The notes: generated by a model from the sequence alone, not told the origin. 64,000 nucleotides of DNA from Shewanella sp. MTB7 (GCF_027571385.1 NZ_CP085636.1:1612001-1676000); one strand, 5' to 3'; numbered from the stretch's first letter, positions 48,562 to 57,752 are shown. Numbers and translations are program-made.

Positions 48562-49974
48562 ATGAAAGCAAAACGATTATTTACTGTCTTTGGATGTACA
48601 TTACTAGCGGGATCATTTTTAAGCGTTCCAGTCGTGTCTGCTGTGGATGATGGTGTTTCGGTGAAAACACCTCCCACAGGGACTATCATGCGAGGCAAGG
48701 GACCTTCGGGAACTAGTTACTGTGATCTCGCCAGAGGAACAAATGTGGATGGTGGATATTGCCAGATATTATGGAAAGATCTGCAAACTGGTCGATTTAG
48801 TCTTAAACAGTACAATGGAAAAACGACTGCGGAACTGAAAAAAGATTATCTTGAAAGTAAGTTTGACTTTACCCTTATTGAGGAGGCGATTGCTAGTGCG
48901 CAGACTTTTAATTCCAGCAGGCTGGTAAGGCTAAAGAAGAAGCAGGATGAAGATTTTCCTGATCTGGCTGATGAAGATAAACTGACTGAATTGGCTGATG
49001 AGGATAAATTTAAGGTACTGTTGAGGATCCGTGCCGGTGTTGATTCTCCTCAGTGGGTTAAAGACAAGACTAAGACAGTTGACTGGTATTTTAAAAATTT
49101 TTCTGATACCCAAAAATATGATTTACCAGCATTTTGGACCAAAGCATATCAGGATTCCTATCTGTCACTCATGAGAGGATTGGCTGTTAAGTATGACGAT
49201 AATGAATTATTAGGCACGGTCGCGGCATCCATGTGTATGACGACACACGCTGAGATCATGTGGAATCGCACTGGACGCAAGAAAGATGCTGATGGTAACG
49301 AGGTCAATAATGCCAGTGGGAAGAACCCTCGTCAGGTGAATATTGCCGCGATGACGGATTCGTCGGTGTTAGGTACTGATGTCTACACGAATGCAAAGGA
49401 TTATGCGTGTTTGAAAAAGCAGGTGAGCATTCATGATAGTACCTGGAAACGAACACCTAGCATTTTTGGAAGTCATCTTTACCAAAAATATTATCTAACT
49501 GAGAAAGAGGCTAATAAAGCTGCCGTTGCTCAGGGGAAGAAGCGCAGTAAAATTGATGCTGGCGATGCCACCACTGTACTCAGTAAAACCCGAAATATCT
49601 TCAACCATTGTCGCGATACACTAGGAGATCGCTGTGTACTTGGCAACAATAGCTTGCGGGACGATGAAGAGGCCACCAACGATAATATTTATGATGTGTT
49701 GCTCGAGATGGGCCCACCGCTTTATTTCCAGACCAATGTCTTTGGCTCAGTGGATGACGGTAAAGATCCTAAAGATGCCTTTAGCTATGAAGATATGCTA
49801 GCTGCCATGACCTTGGCTGGTAATTGGGGCGCCTTTATGGTGGAGATGGCCATGGGTTGGGATTGTGAGAATGAGTATGACAAAACCACTTGTGATAAAG
49901 CTAATGAGTACTCTGAAGCTGATAGTTTTACCACTCCTCGTAGTGTGTTGAAGCAAAACAGCACGACCGAGTAA
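48562..49974 (+). CDS. Secreted cysteine-rich protein of unknown function
   Basis: A 470-residue exported protein that I do not recognise. The signal peptide ends VVSA (about 27). The mature part has eight cysteines (in SYCDL, GYCQI, SMCMT, YACLK, NHCRD, DRCVL, WDCEN and TTCDK), enough for four disulfides. A short acidic duplication (DLADEDKLTELADEDKFK) lies near residue 135. The sequence is charged and largely helical, with MTTHAEIMWNRTGRKKDADG near the middle. AGAGGATATCT precedes the ATG and a terminator follows the stop. It is divergent from the GGDEF-EAL gene; cyclic di-GMP control is only a positional guess. Confidence 0.72.
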   Translation: MKAKRLFTVFGCTLLAGSFLSVPVVSAVDDGVSVKTPPTGTIMRGKGPSGTSYCDLARGTNVDGGYCQILWKDLQTGRFSLKQYNGKTTAELKKDYLESKFDFTLIEEAIASAQTFNSSRLVRLKKKQDEDFPDLADEDKLTELADEDKFKVLLRIRAGVDSPQWVKDKTKTVDWYFKNFSDTQKYDLPAFWTKAYQDSYLSLMRGLAVKYDDNELLGTVAASMCMTTHAEIMWNRTGRKKDADGNEVNNASGKNPRQVNIAAMTDSSVLGTDVYTNAKDYACLKKQVSIHDSTWKRTPSIFGSHLYQKYYLTEKEANKAAVAQGKKRSKIDAGDATTVLSKTRNIFNHCRDTLGDRCVLGNNSLRDDEEATNDNIYDVLLEMGPPLYFQTNVFGSVDDGKDPKDAFSYEDMLAAMTLAGNWGAFMVEMAMGWDCENEYDKTTCDKANEYSEADSFTTPRSVLKQNSTTE

Positions 49975-50003
49975 TACTTGGTTTAGTAGATTAATGACAT
50001 AAT

Positions 50004-50029
50004 CGGCGGCTATTTAAGCCGTCTTTTTA
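50004..50029 (+). terminator. Terminator after the 470-residue secreted protein gene
   Basis: CGGCGGCTATTTAAGCCGTCTTTTTATTT, one mismatch in the stem, followed by a T run. It lies 30 bases after the stop. Confidence 0.75.
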
Positions 50030-50248
50030 TTTATACTGATTGGCATTATGTGTTGAGTTTATCTTTCTTCGATTTGAAAACTATAGGTAGGCTTGCGCTT
50101 ATCAGGAGTTAAGCTTGGTAAGTTAAACCTTCGACGTTTATTGTTAACCCTTTACGATACGTCTAATCAAAGCCATCTATTCCATTCGTTGACAACCCCC
50201 TCTAAAATTTCGTTACTTCACCAATCTGTACCAGTAAATGTTTAAAAT

Positions 50249-50276
50249 CAATAACAATAACAATAACAATAACAAT
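50249..50276 (+). repeat. CAATAA hexanucleotide microsatellite
   Basis: Four full CAATAA units plus CAAT. The tract lies about 185 bases upstream of the ATG of the next gene. Tract-length changes by slipped-strand mispairing could alter promoter spacing. Confidence 0.85.
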
Positions 50277-50461
50277 GGGTAAGTCTCAGTCTGGACAATT
50301 GAACATCTGTAGAGTGCTTATCGGAATTAGCGTTATTACACGCTAACTTCACTTTTTGCGCTAATCAGTCGTCTTACTACGTGGGGGACTGCTTATTTGC
50401 AGAGATTTGAGTTTAATAAAATCAATAATTAAAATGCTGCTATCAGCTAAGGTTATCGTTA

Positions 50462-51343
50462 ATGAAAAAGCTTCTGCTTTGTGCTCTGTGTACTATTTCT
50501 CCTTTTGCCAACTCATCCAATGAGGTGGTGTATCTGCATTATGATGAGGTTTTGGATGGTGAAACGGACTACCAAAAACAGATTAAACTGAATATTGACC
50601 TATCTGGGAATACAGTGATTGGAAAAACGGAAGCTGGGGCGCTTATCTCAGGCAGAGTTGAGAACATGAATAGTCAGTATATCGGCTCGGGTGATAAACC
50701 GAGATTCCAGTTTGAAATCCATCAAGGCGAAACTCGAAATTGGTATTTTGGCCAGGTTAACGGTAAGTATTGGGAAGGTGTATGGTTTGGGGCCAACGGG
50801 GAAAAAGGTGATTTTTCTTTGTATACAGATTTGCTGACAAAAGAGGTGCCTCAGTTTGAAAACATTGTTGCCTACTACGCTGATGAGGTGTTTCAGGTTG
50901 GTGGTAATAATACTCACAACAGCTTGAATTCGAGCTTTTTGGTGGACTCAGACCATCTGGAGGCACACTTCACCAATGAAAATTATTTCGATACCAGTAA
51001 AGGGGTGTTTCTACAAGCGGATGTGCACTATGGCAATCTGCCGATGTCATTCTACATCGATTTTGAAAAGCCCATGGGGATGAAAACTTTTCGCTTGGGT
51101 TCTTACAACAATGGTGAAGGCACCCGGTTACGTACATTCAGCTTCGATATTTGGAAAAACGGTGATTGGGAAACCGTAGGCAACTTCGAGTTTGCGCCAA
51201 TTTACGCCCCATCATATCAAAGGCAGGAGTTTAACCTGCCAAATATGGTATATGCCGAGCGTATACGTATTTCAGCCACGGCTACTGACGACTATACCTA
51301 TGGCAGCAAGCTGCTGATGTGGGGTCTCTCTTTTAAACGCTAG
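50462..51343 (+). CDS. Secreted protein with discoidin-like C-terminal region
   Basis: A 293-residue exported protein. The signal peptide is about 1-18 (MKKLLLCALCTISPFANS). The body is beta-rich and acidic. The N-terminal half (about 20-120) reads like a small beta domain with FQFEIHQGETRNWYFG. The C-terminal half (about 150-293) ends with MKTFRLGSYNNGEGTRLRTF and YAERIRISATATDDYTYG, a pattern reminiscent of galactose-binding/F5-8C domains, but I cannot place it in a family. It has a microsatellite in its upstream region. It sits alone between unrelated genes. No catalytic residues can be assigned. Confidence 0.68.
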   Translation: MKKLLLCALCTISPFANSSNEVVYLHYDEVLDGETDYQKQIKLNIDLSGNTVIGKTEAGALISGRVENMNSQYIGSGDKPRFQFEIHQGETRNWYFGQVNGKYWEGVWFGANGEKGDFSLYTDLLTKEVPQFENIVAYYADEVFQVGGNNTHNSLNSSFLVDSDHLEAHFTNENYFDTSKGVFLQADVHYGNLPMSFYIDFEKPMGMKTFRLGSYNNGEGTRLRTFSFDIWKNGDWETVGNFEFAPIYAPSYQRQEFNLPNMVYAERIRISATATDDYTYGSKLLMWGLSFKR

Positions 51344-51374
51344 TTTTATAGCGGGATAATGAGTAGAGATCTTG

Positions 51375-52196
51375 CTAGTTAAAGTTATTTGGTCTCATGG
51401 ACATATCAAGTTGTTGTTTAATATCTTGATATGTTTTCAATTGGTGTGTTGTTGGTTGCTTAATTTTTAACAACTGTTCTTCGACAAAGAATTTAGGGTT
51501 TGTTTTCAATATTTTAGCGTTTTCATTGAATACGCCAAGTAGCAGGCTATTGTTTACGTCAATCGTGAATTTATCATCAAATTTCTGGATATCTGTTTGT
51601 GGAATGCCTGCATTGGCAATGGCAGAAAATAGTTCTTCATTATTCTTATATTGACTGAAATCAGCATTTCTCAGGAAGAGATCAATTCTGCGTTCTTGAA
51701 TTCCGCTGCCACCGTTAATTGTGGTTGCTATTAATGCATACTTTCCATCAGGTTTACAGTAACTGTTCGCTACTCTTTCAAAGCGATTACAGATCATATT
51801 ATTTCTGGTATATCCTAAAGTTGCTGTTGAACTGGATTGGTATATTTTTTTAAGGTTATTAATTCTGAATTTTAAAGACTTAACTTGATAGTGTGGTACG
51901 TCAGGCCAATCATTGCTGTTTAAGTTAGTCAGTATTCGCAATGATTTTGTAGTAAGAGCAGAAAGGTATAACCCGTGAATATCTAAACCTCCCTCGACCA
52001 AGTCAATGACAAGTGTTATTCGTTCAATTAACACGCGATCAGCACTACCATTTTTATTCTCTATGTTTGTGATTAGGTCATCGAGTGAGCCAAGTTTAGA
52101 ATGTAGCTTTAGTTCACTGATTGGATACGGTTCATTTGCCGATAAAACGCTGAGTGAAAATATGTTAAGGAGGATGAAAAATATAAGTTTATTCAT
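51375..52196 (-). CDS. Secreted protein of unknown function
   Basis: A 273-residue exported protein. I start at the ATG at 52194-52196 because it opens a good signal peptide (MNKLIFFILLNIFSLSVLSA); the frame extends 11 codons upstream into basic sequence that overlaps the preceding gene. The mature part is mainly helical and charged, with a cysteine pair (MICNRFERVANSYCKPDG, about residues 133-147) and IERITLVIDLVEGGLDIHG near the start. No family is recognised. It lies directly downstream of the three-helix membrane protein (14-base gap from that stop to this start), so the two are probably one operon. Confidence 0.68.
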   Translation of the reverse strand: MNKLIFFILLNIFSLSVLSANEPYPISELKLHSKLGSLDDLITNIENKNGSADRVLIERITLVIDLVEGGLDIHGLYLSALTTKSLRILTNLNSNDWPDVPHYQVKSLKFRINNLKKIYQSSSTATLGYTRNNMICNRFERVANSYCKPDGKYALIATTINGGSGIQERRIDLFLRNADFSQYKNNEELFSAIANAGIPQTDIQKFDDKFTIDVNNSLLLGVFNENAKILKTNPKFFVEEQLLKIKQPTTHQLKTYQDIKQQLDMSMRPNNFN

Positions 52197-52209
52197 TTTT
52201 AACCTATGG

Positions 52210-52779
52210 CTACGGCTTTGGAAGATCATAAGGGTTATTGTCTTTATTGTTTCTGCTCATAGTGCTAATTTGAGGGGCTTGCTCCAGTATCTCTATCTTG
52301 CCCGGCTCCAGTTTAAACTCTCTAGTGGCAGCAATTGAAATTAGTATTGCTGCAAATAAAAAACAGGCTAATCCTGGTGCTGTTGCGGACATAACTACTT
52401 TAGCCTCTCCATGTGTAGCGTTTAACTTAAAAGCACCATCTGCACCGATCAAAAAAAGTGCAAACCCAATAGCGATAAAAGAGAACGCTGCACCTATGCA
52501 GACTATAATGATCGATTGTTTGTTGATAATTCCTTTCATTATCAATGTAATGTTGATGGCATGAATTCTCAGCTTTTGATTATTTGACTGTATAGTGGAA
52601 TGCAGTGGTCCATCACTCACACTTTTTATGACATTAATATCTGCTGGTGAAATGGGCAGTTGATTAAGAGCCTTATCGGTTTCGTACCAAACTAAAGCTA
52701 AGTTAGCTACAACAATAAAAGCAGCACCTAATAATATCCATGCTCTAGCTTTATTAGACAGTCCCTCATATACAGGCAT
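52210..52779 (-). CDS. Three-helix membrane protein of unknown function
   Basis: A 189-residue protein with hydrophobic helices at about residues 13-31, 88-111 and 132-151, then a polar tail ending NPYDLPKP. The region between helices 1 and 2 (about 32-87) is soluble. The pattern suggests an inner membrane protein presenting one soluble loop. It is the upstream gene of a probable two-gene operon with the secreted protein at 51375. I do not recognise a family. Confidence 0.68.
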   Translation of the reverse strand: MPVYEGLSNKARAWILLGAAFIVVANLALVWYETDKALNQLPISPADINVIKSVSDGPLHSTIQSNNQKLRIHAINITLIMKGIINKQSIIIVCIGAAFSFIAIGFALFLIGADGAFKLNATHGEAKVVMSATAPGLACFLFAAILISIAATREFKLEPGKIEILEQAPQISTMSRNNKDNNPYDLPKP

Positions 52780-53182
52780 GTAAACTCCATTTTATTGATT
52801 AATATCTACTTTCATATTCTCTATCAAACTTAAGTTGTAAGGGAGATAGTGATACGGTATCTCGTTAGCAGTTTGTTGTCTTTTAGTTTAATTATCTAAG
52901 GTAACCCATTAATGGGTCACAATGGAAATGAGTATAATGAAGTCTTTATTCATTACCTCGATCTTGACCCTTAGTAGGACGAATTGGTATAAGAAAATGA
53001 ACTGTTCAACGTTGTTTTAGGCAAGTAATTCAAGGCGAATAAATGATGTAACGGATCCCTTTAAGTCGCAATAATCACGATGTAGAGCTTGCTGGTATTT
53101 CTTAGGCCCACCTTCGCTAGTAAATGGCTTTGTGAAAATATAAAGCCCCTGTGTTAACGGGGCTATAGTATCTGTATTTAAC
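52780..53182. other. Intergenic region with a possible repeat-derived open frame
   Basis: On the minus strand a frame ending at about 53017 reads through the terminator stem and spells FTSEGGPKKYQQALHRDYCD and then a short tail ending RLELLA. It has no start codon or ribosome site of its own. I believe similar short translations recur in Shewanella intergenic repeats, which would make this a dispersed-element fragment rather than a gene, but I cannot verify that here. The rest is AT-rich. Confidence 0.4.
53141..53164 (-). terminator. Terminator downstream of the first propeller gene
   Basis: On the minus strand AGCCCC, GTTAACACA, GGGGCT is followed by TTATATTTTC, 19 bases beyond the stop. 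Confidence 0.72.
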
Positions 53183-54319
53183 CTACCAAACGGGATCGTT
53201 TTTAAAGAAGTAAGCGCCAGCTATCGGTGCTGAGTTAAACAGAGTTTGTCTGTTTGTGCGTATTGGCAATCTTCCTGATGTATCAAATTCAATAGCACTG
53301 CCATAGCCTGTATTAATAAAGTAGAACAGTGAATGGAATATAAAACGAGTTCCGGTCCAATTGGCACTTTGTGGACCAATGGTAGATAAGTATGCCTTGT
53401 TACCTCGGCCCCTAAAGCTGATATGCACTGCAGATTCAGCAACGTCGACTTCACCGACAATGGTATCACTGTTCATATCGATGACCGAAATCGATGCTAG
53501 CGGTCGATAGGTACCCGTGTTAACCACATATAAATCAGAAGTGCCTGGTTTGACTGTTGCAGAAATAGGAAAATGACCAAATCCCAATTTAATCACCTTT
53601 GTGACCGACCAAGAGTTCACATCAATCACTGAAACGTCATCTGATAAGGTATTGATGGTGTAGATTTTGGTCCCCTGGGGATTACTTGTCGCCCAGCCAG
53701 CGACTAAGCCCTGAATTGATATGCTTGGTTTAATCACTTGACCAGTCGCTGTACTGTATGCTTCTACCGTGTTATTCACATAGAAAACATAGAGTTCAGT
53801 GTCATTTTGGTTCAATAATATACTTGAAGGCGTCCCGTTTATATTCCAAGTGGCAACGATCTCATCAATGCGTGTATCGACAACCTGAACGACATTATTT
53901 GTGGTAGGAATATAGAAATATCGACCATCAGAAGACATCTCCATCGCCGCCCAAGGAGTCCCGCTGGTTTTAATTTTTTTGATAACACTGTCAGTGGCTG
54001 TATCAATAACGGTAAAGTCATTACTAAAAGGGCCGAAGTTATCAACATAGACTTTTGAGCGATCGGGCAAGGCTTTAATAACAATCGGTCGTGTACCAAC
54101 ATTGTTAATGGTCTTTAACACTGTGTGAGTCTTAAAATCATAAACTTGAACCTGATTTGTTTTAGGAATAGGCATATAAGCTATTCCATTTCGAGTTAGT
54201 GCTCTGGCAGTTTGAATACTTGCTAGCAAGAGAAACAAAAGCGTTGTTAACACTATTATATTTGGAATTAAATAGTATTTATTCTCTAGGTTAAATATAT
54301 ACACATTATTCTTTTTCAC
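53183..54319 (-). CDS. YncE-like seven-bladed beta-propeller protein, copy A
   Basis: A 378-residue exported or membrane-anchored propeller. It starts with GTG at 54317-54319 after AGAGAG. An N-terminal hydrophobic segment (about 18-40) is a signal peptide or anchor. The rest consists of YVTN-type blades: VYDFKTHTVLKTINNVG, VIDTATDSVIKKIKTSG, VVDTRIDEIVATWNING, VIDVNSWSVTKVIKLGF and VIDMNSDTIVGEVDVAE. It shares distinctive blocks with the copy at 56616 (YVDNFGPF; a hydrophobic insertion after GPQSANWTG), so the two are paralogues on either side of the lipoxygenase. Such propellers often act as binding platforms; no enzymatic residues can be assigned. Confidence 0.82.
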   Translation of the reverse strand: MKKNNVYIFNLENKYYLIPNIIVLTTLLFLLLASIQTARALTRNGIAYMPIPKTNQVQVYDFKTHTVLKTINNVGTRPIVIKALPDRSKVYVDNFGPFSNDFTVIDTATDSVIKKIKTSGTPWAAMEMSSDGRYFYIPTTNNVVQVVDTRIDEIVATWNINGTPSSILLNQNDTELYVFYVNNTVEAYSTATGQVIKPSISIQGLVAGWATSNPQGTKIYTINTLSDDVSVIDVNSWSVTKVIKLGFGHFPISATVKPGTSDLYVVNTGTYRPLASISVIDMNSDTIVGEVDVAESAVHISFRGRGNKAYLSTIGPQSANWTGTRFIFHSLFYFINTGYGSAIEFDTSGRLPIRTNRQTLFNSAPIAGAYFFKNDPVW

Positions 54320-54440
54320 ATTAACTCTCTTTATTAATAATTAAAATAAATGACCTTTGTTCAATTGGATGATTTGCAAAGATGGTATTTGGAATAACAT
54401 CACGTACCGCTATTTCACCGTGATGTTTATCTGATAAAAC

Positions 54441-56450
54441 TTATATATTAGTACGGGGTGGAATATTACTTGGCTTAAGATAGTTGTATGGCAGGCTTCT
54501 AAATTGGTTTCTTCTATCGATCTCTATTTCAACCTCCTGTAACTTTTGCTGAAAGCGCTTTAAGGGGCCAGAGTCTTGTAGGATAGTTTGGTCAATAAAC
54601 TCAGAGCTACCACTGCCATCTGGGCTGATATATTGACCTAGTTTTCCATGATATATCCCACCCAGAAGGTTAAGAATGAATATTCTTGTTAGCCCACTTA
54701 ACAATGGCGGCAACATACTCTCCCAGCTGTCTTTATTTGCAGTATATAAGTGATGACTCTCAGGTGCAGGTGCTTTGAGTAAGCTCGTACGGGCGGGTGC
54801 ATAAGTGGCTAAGTCGGCTTGGGGGAAGTTAACTGCAGCGTGTTGTGCTGATGCGGTAAAAATAATCATGGTTAGTACATCAACTAACTGCTCCCTCGAT
54901 GTAATGGATCTAAAACCAGTGACTTTGCCCTCAAGTCTAATATCTCTTGTCCACGCCTGAAGTTCATAGTCACGGCTAATATCTCGATTTGAACTGTAAT
55001 AGGTATGCACATATTACAGACACCATTGGTGAATAGCATCCCATATCAAGATCCCGTCATCTCGGTAAGGATAGTGAGGTAAATCTTGGCTGGATGAGAC
55101 ACCTCTATTGCTTAAATCTGTCGGTAGCATTTTTTCATAGAAGTCATATTGCTCAGTGCGAGCTGTAATCATCCCCTCGACAATATCTGGGATGTGAGGT
55201 TGGTATAGTAGGTCAATAAACAATCCCTCCTCTAGCAAGTTATTGAATGCTAGGTGGTTGATAAACATCGTTCCCTGTAGGTGAGGTTTCAATAGATGAT
55301 AAAGCGGATGGGACGGTGCAAGTTGTCTATGAGTGCTTATGGTAATCGCTTCAACAATAAGGTGGGTGTGACCCAAATGAGCGAAGAATTCATGGTGTAG
55401 ATCATCTGCTGAGGACACAACTGTTTTTGCCATCCGCCAAGCCCAGTACTCAGGTGTGTCAGCTTGATATGATGGGGTGAAAATGGGATTTTCTGTAGGG
55501 TCTTGATCACACTGAATCGCTACCGGAGTTAGGGTTCCTTCACCTGATAGTGGCAGTGCGAATAAAGCGATGGGCGCATAAGCATAACCCGTTCCAGTGG
55601 CTGGCTTGCTATTGGAATTGTTTGGTATCATGCTAACGAGTTCTTGGTAATCAAGTAAATACAAACGTTTTTCCGCTGCGGCTAGCATCAAACTGTCATT
55701 CGCTCCCATTACACTTGAATAGCGCTCCTCCGTTAGCGGAAACTTATTCGGTATTACTGATATTTGTTTTATCAGTAATGGATTCACGCCTTCTACTCTT
55801 AATCTAGCAAAGGTTGCATCACTCTCAAAATCATCGGCGAATGAAGGCAAAGAAACAGAGGAAAACAAGCGGTTAAACTCCTGTTCTAAACCGTGATCAT
55901 AGCCCGCAAGTTCAGCTCCCAATCGCGACATGAATTTTAAAAACTCAGTTGCCGCTGCTATAACCAAATTCATTATTGCAACGAGAAAGCTTTGCGCATA
56001 GATAATGCGATTGTGCCGATTGGGAATAAGATTTAATGCTTGTGTTAATAACTCGACTTGATTGCGAACATCATCACCGTATCTTTGCTCAAATCGGTTT
56101 GAAAAAAGGGTAGGGATGCCAGAGATAAAGTTAGATGCTTGGGTTAGTGTCACGTCAAGAAATTTACCTATCCAAACAATATCTGGCAGTTGATTCGCAG
56201 GGAAATGCTGAACCGTCGGCACTCCTTGTGCATTACTTGGGTTATAGTTCCAAGCATAGCTACTACCTTCTATGATGACTCTAAACCGCCTGAACATCGC
56301 GGAAAAGAAGTCTTCCTGCTGTGGTAACTTTGGAAAATCGGGCCAAGGATTTGGCGCTGCTTCAACAGCGCCAACCATACCTACAGTGCTCGCAATTACT
56401 GAGCTACCTGCAACGACGCCTGTAGATTTGATAAACTTTCTTCTGTCCAC
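54441..56450 (-). pseudogene. Tat-exported lipoxygenase interrupted by one in-frame TAA
   Basis: Non-heme iron dioxygenase of polyunsaturated fatty acids, family PF00305, close in length to Pseudomonas LoxA. The frame runs from 56450 (ATG) with a Tat signal, MDRRKFIKSTGVVAGSS, to a C-terminal Ile (NI) at residue 669. It is broken only by TAA at 55014-55016 (codon 479), in the context AIHQWCL-stop-YVHTYYSS, with no phase change. All five iron ligands can be read: His353 and His358 (HHEFFAHLGHTH), His537 and Asn541 (SAQHAAVN) and the terminal Ile. The first piece alone (55014-56450) lacks three of these. Either a very recent nonsense mutation, readthrough or a sequencing error. Flanked by paralogous propellers. 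Confidence 0.9.
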
Positions 56451-56474
56451 AATCGGCCACCTTTGATCTATTAG

Positions 56475-56640
56475 TTATGATTGCTCAACCAGATATCGAG
56501 ACCGTTTGCTTCTTCTTTCTATAATGTATTACTTTTTATTCTTCTAATTATGATTGCTCAACCAGATATCGAGACCGTTTGCTTCTTCTTTCTATAATGT
56601 ATTACTTTTATTCTTCTAATTATGATTGCTCAACCAGATG
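56475..56640 (+). repeat. Tandem 72-73 base repeat of a propeller gene 3' end
   Basis: Units start at 56475, 56548 and 56620; the third is a 20-base partial copy lying inside the next gene's end. The first two differ only by one T in a T run. On the minus strand each encodes EEANGLDIWLSNHN followed by a stop, matching the true C terminus EEAPSIGIWLSNHN of the propeller gene at 56616. A nonsense codon lies just upstream in each unit, so only the gene tail was copied. Confidence 0.88.
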
Positions 56641-57752
56641 CCAATACTGGGTGCTTCTTCTGTTGGTATTGTGCGTATCACTGTATTGGTGACGGGATCA
56701 AACTCAATCACATGACCTTTGTCTAAAATACCCAGAGTAATAATGTTGAAGAAGAGCAGTATCTCTCCTAATAAGCCGGTGTATCCCGCAGAACTAGGGC
56801 CTAAATCACTGATATATCCTCGCGTCCCATCTTCACTAAACACCAAACCAATTTGAGAACCGTCGGTATCAATATGGTCAACGATCTCTTCACTGACAAC
56901 ATCAATAATAAGCACCCGATTTTCACCAAACAAAGATACATACACAGACTTGCCATCGGGTGATAATTCAGAGGTGAACGCACCAGGGTTACCGAGTCGA
57001 TATACTCCATCGTGACTGGTTTGAATATTCTTCTTTAATGTCCAAGAATCGATATCGACAACTCCGATAGTATTGACTGAGTCGGTAAACATGGTTTTAC
57101 CGTCGGCGGTGAAGGTAAACCAAAAAGTGGCAATACCACCGACAGCGAGTGGTGGGCGGATTTCCTCTCCTGTTAATGGATCATAAACGCCAACTTTGCC
57201 AGACATAAAACCGACCCAAAGTTTGTCATCAGGTCCATTGATTGACGCGACCGGAATTTCAGGTAAAAAGTTAAATGCCCTAACGACCTTTTCAGTCTCA
57301 ACATCCATGACTTCTATCAAGCCACCAATCTCGGGTAAGTAGACCTCAGTGTCATCTTTCGATGGAAATATCCCCATTGGCACACTGGCAACTGACTCGG
57401 TTCTTACCTCTCCGGTGGTCCTATCAATAATGGAGACCGAGGGGTAAGGAAATGGACCAAAGTTATCTACAAACACCTTGTCACCATTGCCGCTAGCAGC
57501 CAATACAGCAGGTCTTGCACCTGGGTGAAGGTGATAGCGTGCGGTTACCAGTGAGGTTTTGGTGTCGATAACCACCACTGAATCATTATCAATTTCAGGG
57601 ACCCACAATTCACCTTCAGGGCCGTCATTGGTGACTAACTCCACTGGAGGTGGGCATAAGCTTGGCACTATCACACACCACCAATTAGCTGCAGCGGGCG
57701 TGCTTATCCATAGTGTTGATATTGCCAATAAAAAGAACTTGAAGTGTTTCAT
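56616..57752 (-). CDS. YncE-like beta-propeller protein, copy B
   Basis: A 378-residue exported propeller. I start at the ATG at 57750-57752, ten bases after GAGGAA; a TTG start six codons upstream is also open. The signal peptide is 1-22 (MKHFKFFLLAISTLWIST, then PAAA). Blade signatures: VVIDTKTSLVTARYHLHPG, SIIDRTTGEVRTESV, EVMDVETEKVVRAFNF, VGVYDPLTGEEIRPPLAVGG, VVDIDSWTLKKNIQTS and LIIDVVSEEIVDHIDTDG. A strongly hydrophobic insertion, LLGEILLFFNIITLGIL (about 330-347), interrupts the last blade; a similar insertion occurs in the paralogue at 53183. It lies upstream of the lipoxygenase in the same direction. Confidence 0.83.
   Translation of the reverse strand: MKHFKFFLLAISTLWISTPAAANWWCVIVPSLCPPPVELVTNDGPEGELWVPEIDNDSVVVIDTKTSLVTARYHLHPGARPAVLAASGNGDKVFVDNFGPFPYPSVSIIDRTTGEVRTESVASVPMGIFPSKDDTEVYLPEIGGLIEVMDVETEKVVRAFNFLPEIPVASINGPDDKLWVGFMSGKVGVYDPLTGEEIRPPLAVGGIATFWFTFTADGKTMFTDSVNTIGVVDIDSWTLKKNIQTSHDGVYRLGNPGAFTSELSPDGKSVYVSLFGENRVLIIDVVSEEIVDHIDTDGSQIGLVFSEDGTRGYISDLGPSSAGYTGLLGEILLFFNIITLGILDKGHVIEFDPVTNTVIRTIPTEEAPSIGIWLSNHN

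Larger units (their letters stand above)
49975..50461. other. Intergenic region, 487 bases
   Basis: Contains a terminator (50004-50029) and a CAATAA microsatellite (50249-50276). Otherwise AT-rich leader of the gene at 50462, with no other recognised element. Confidence 0.55.
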
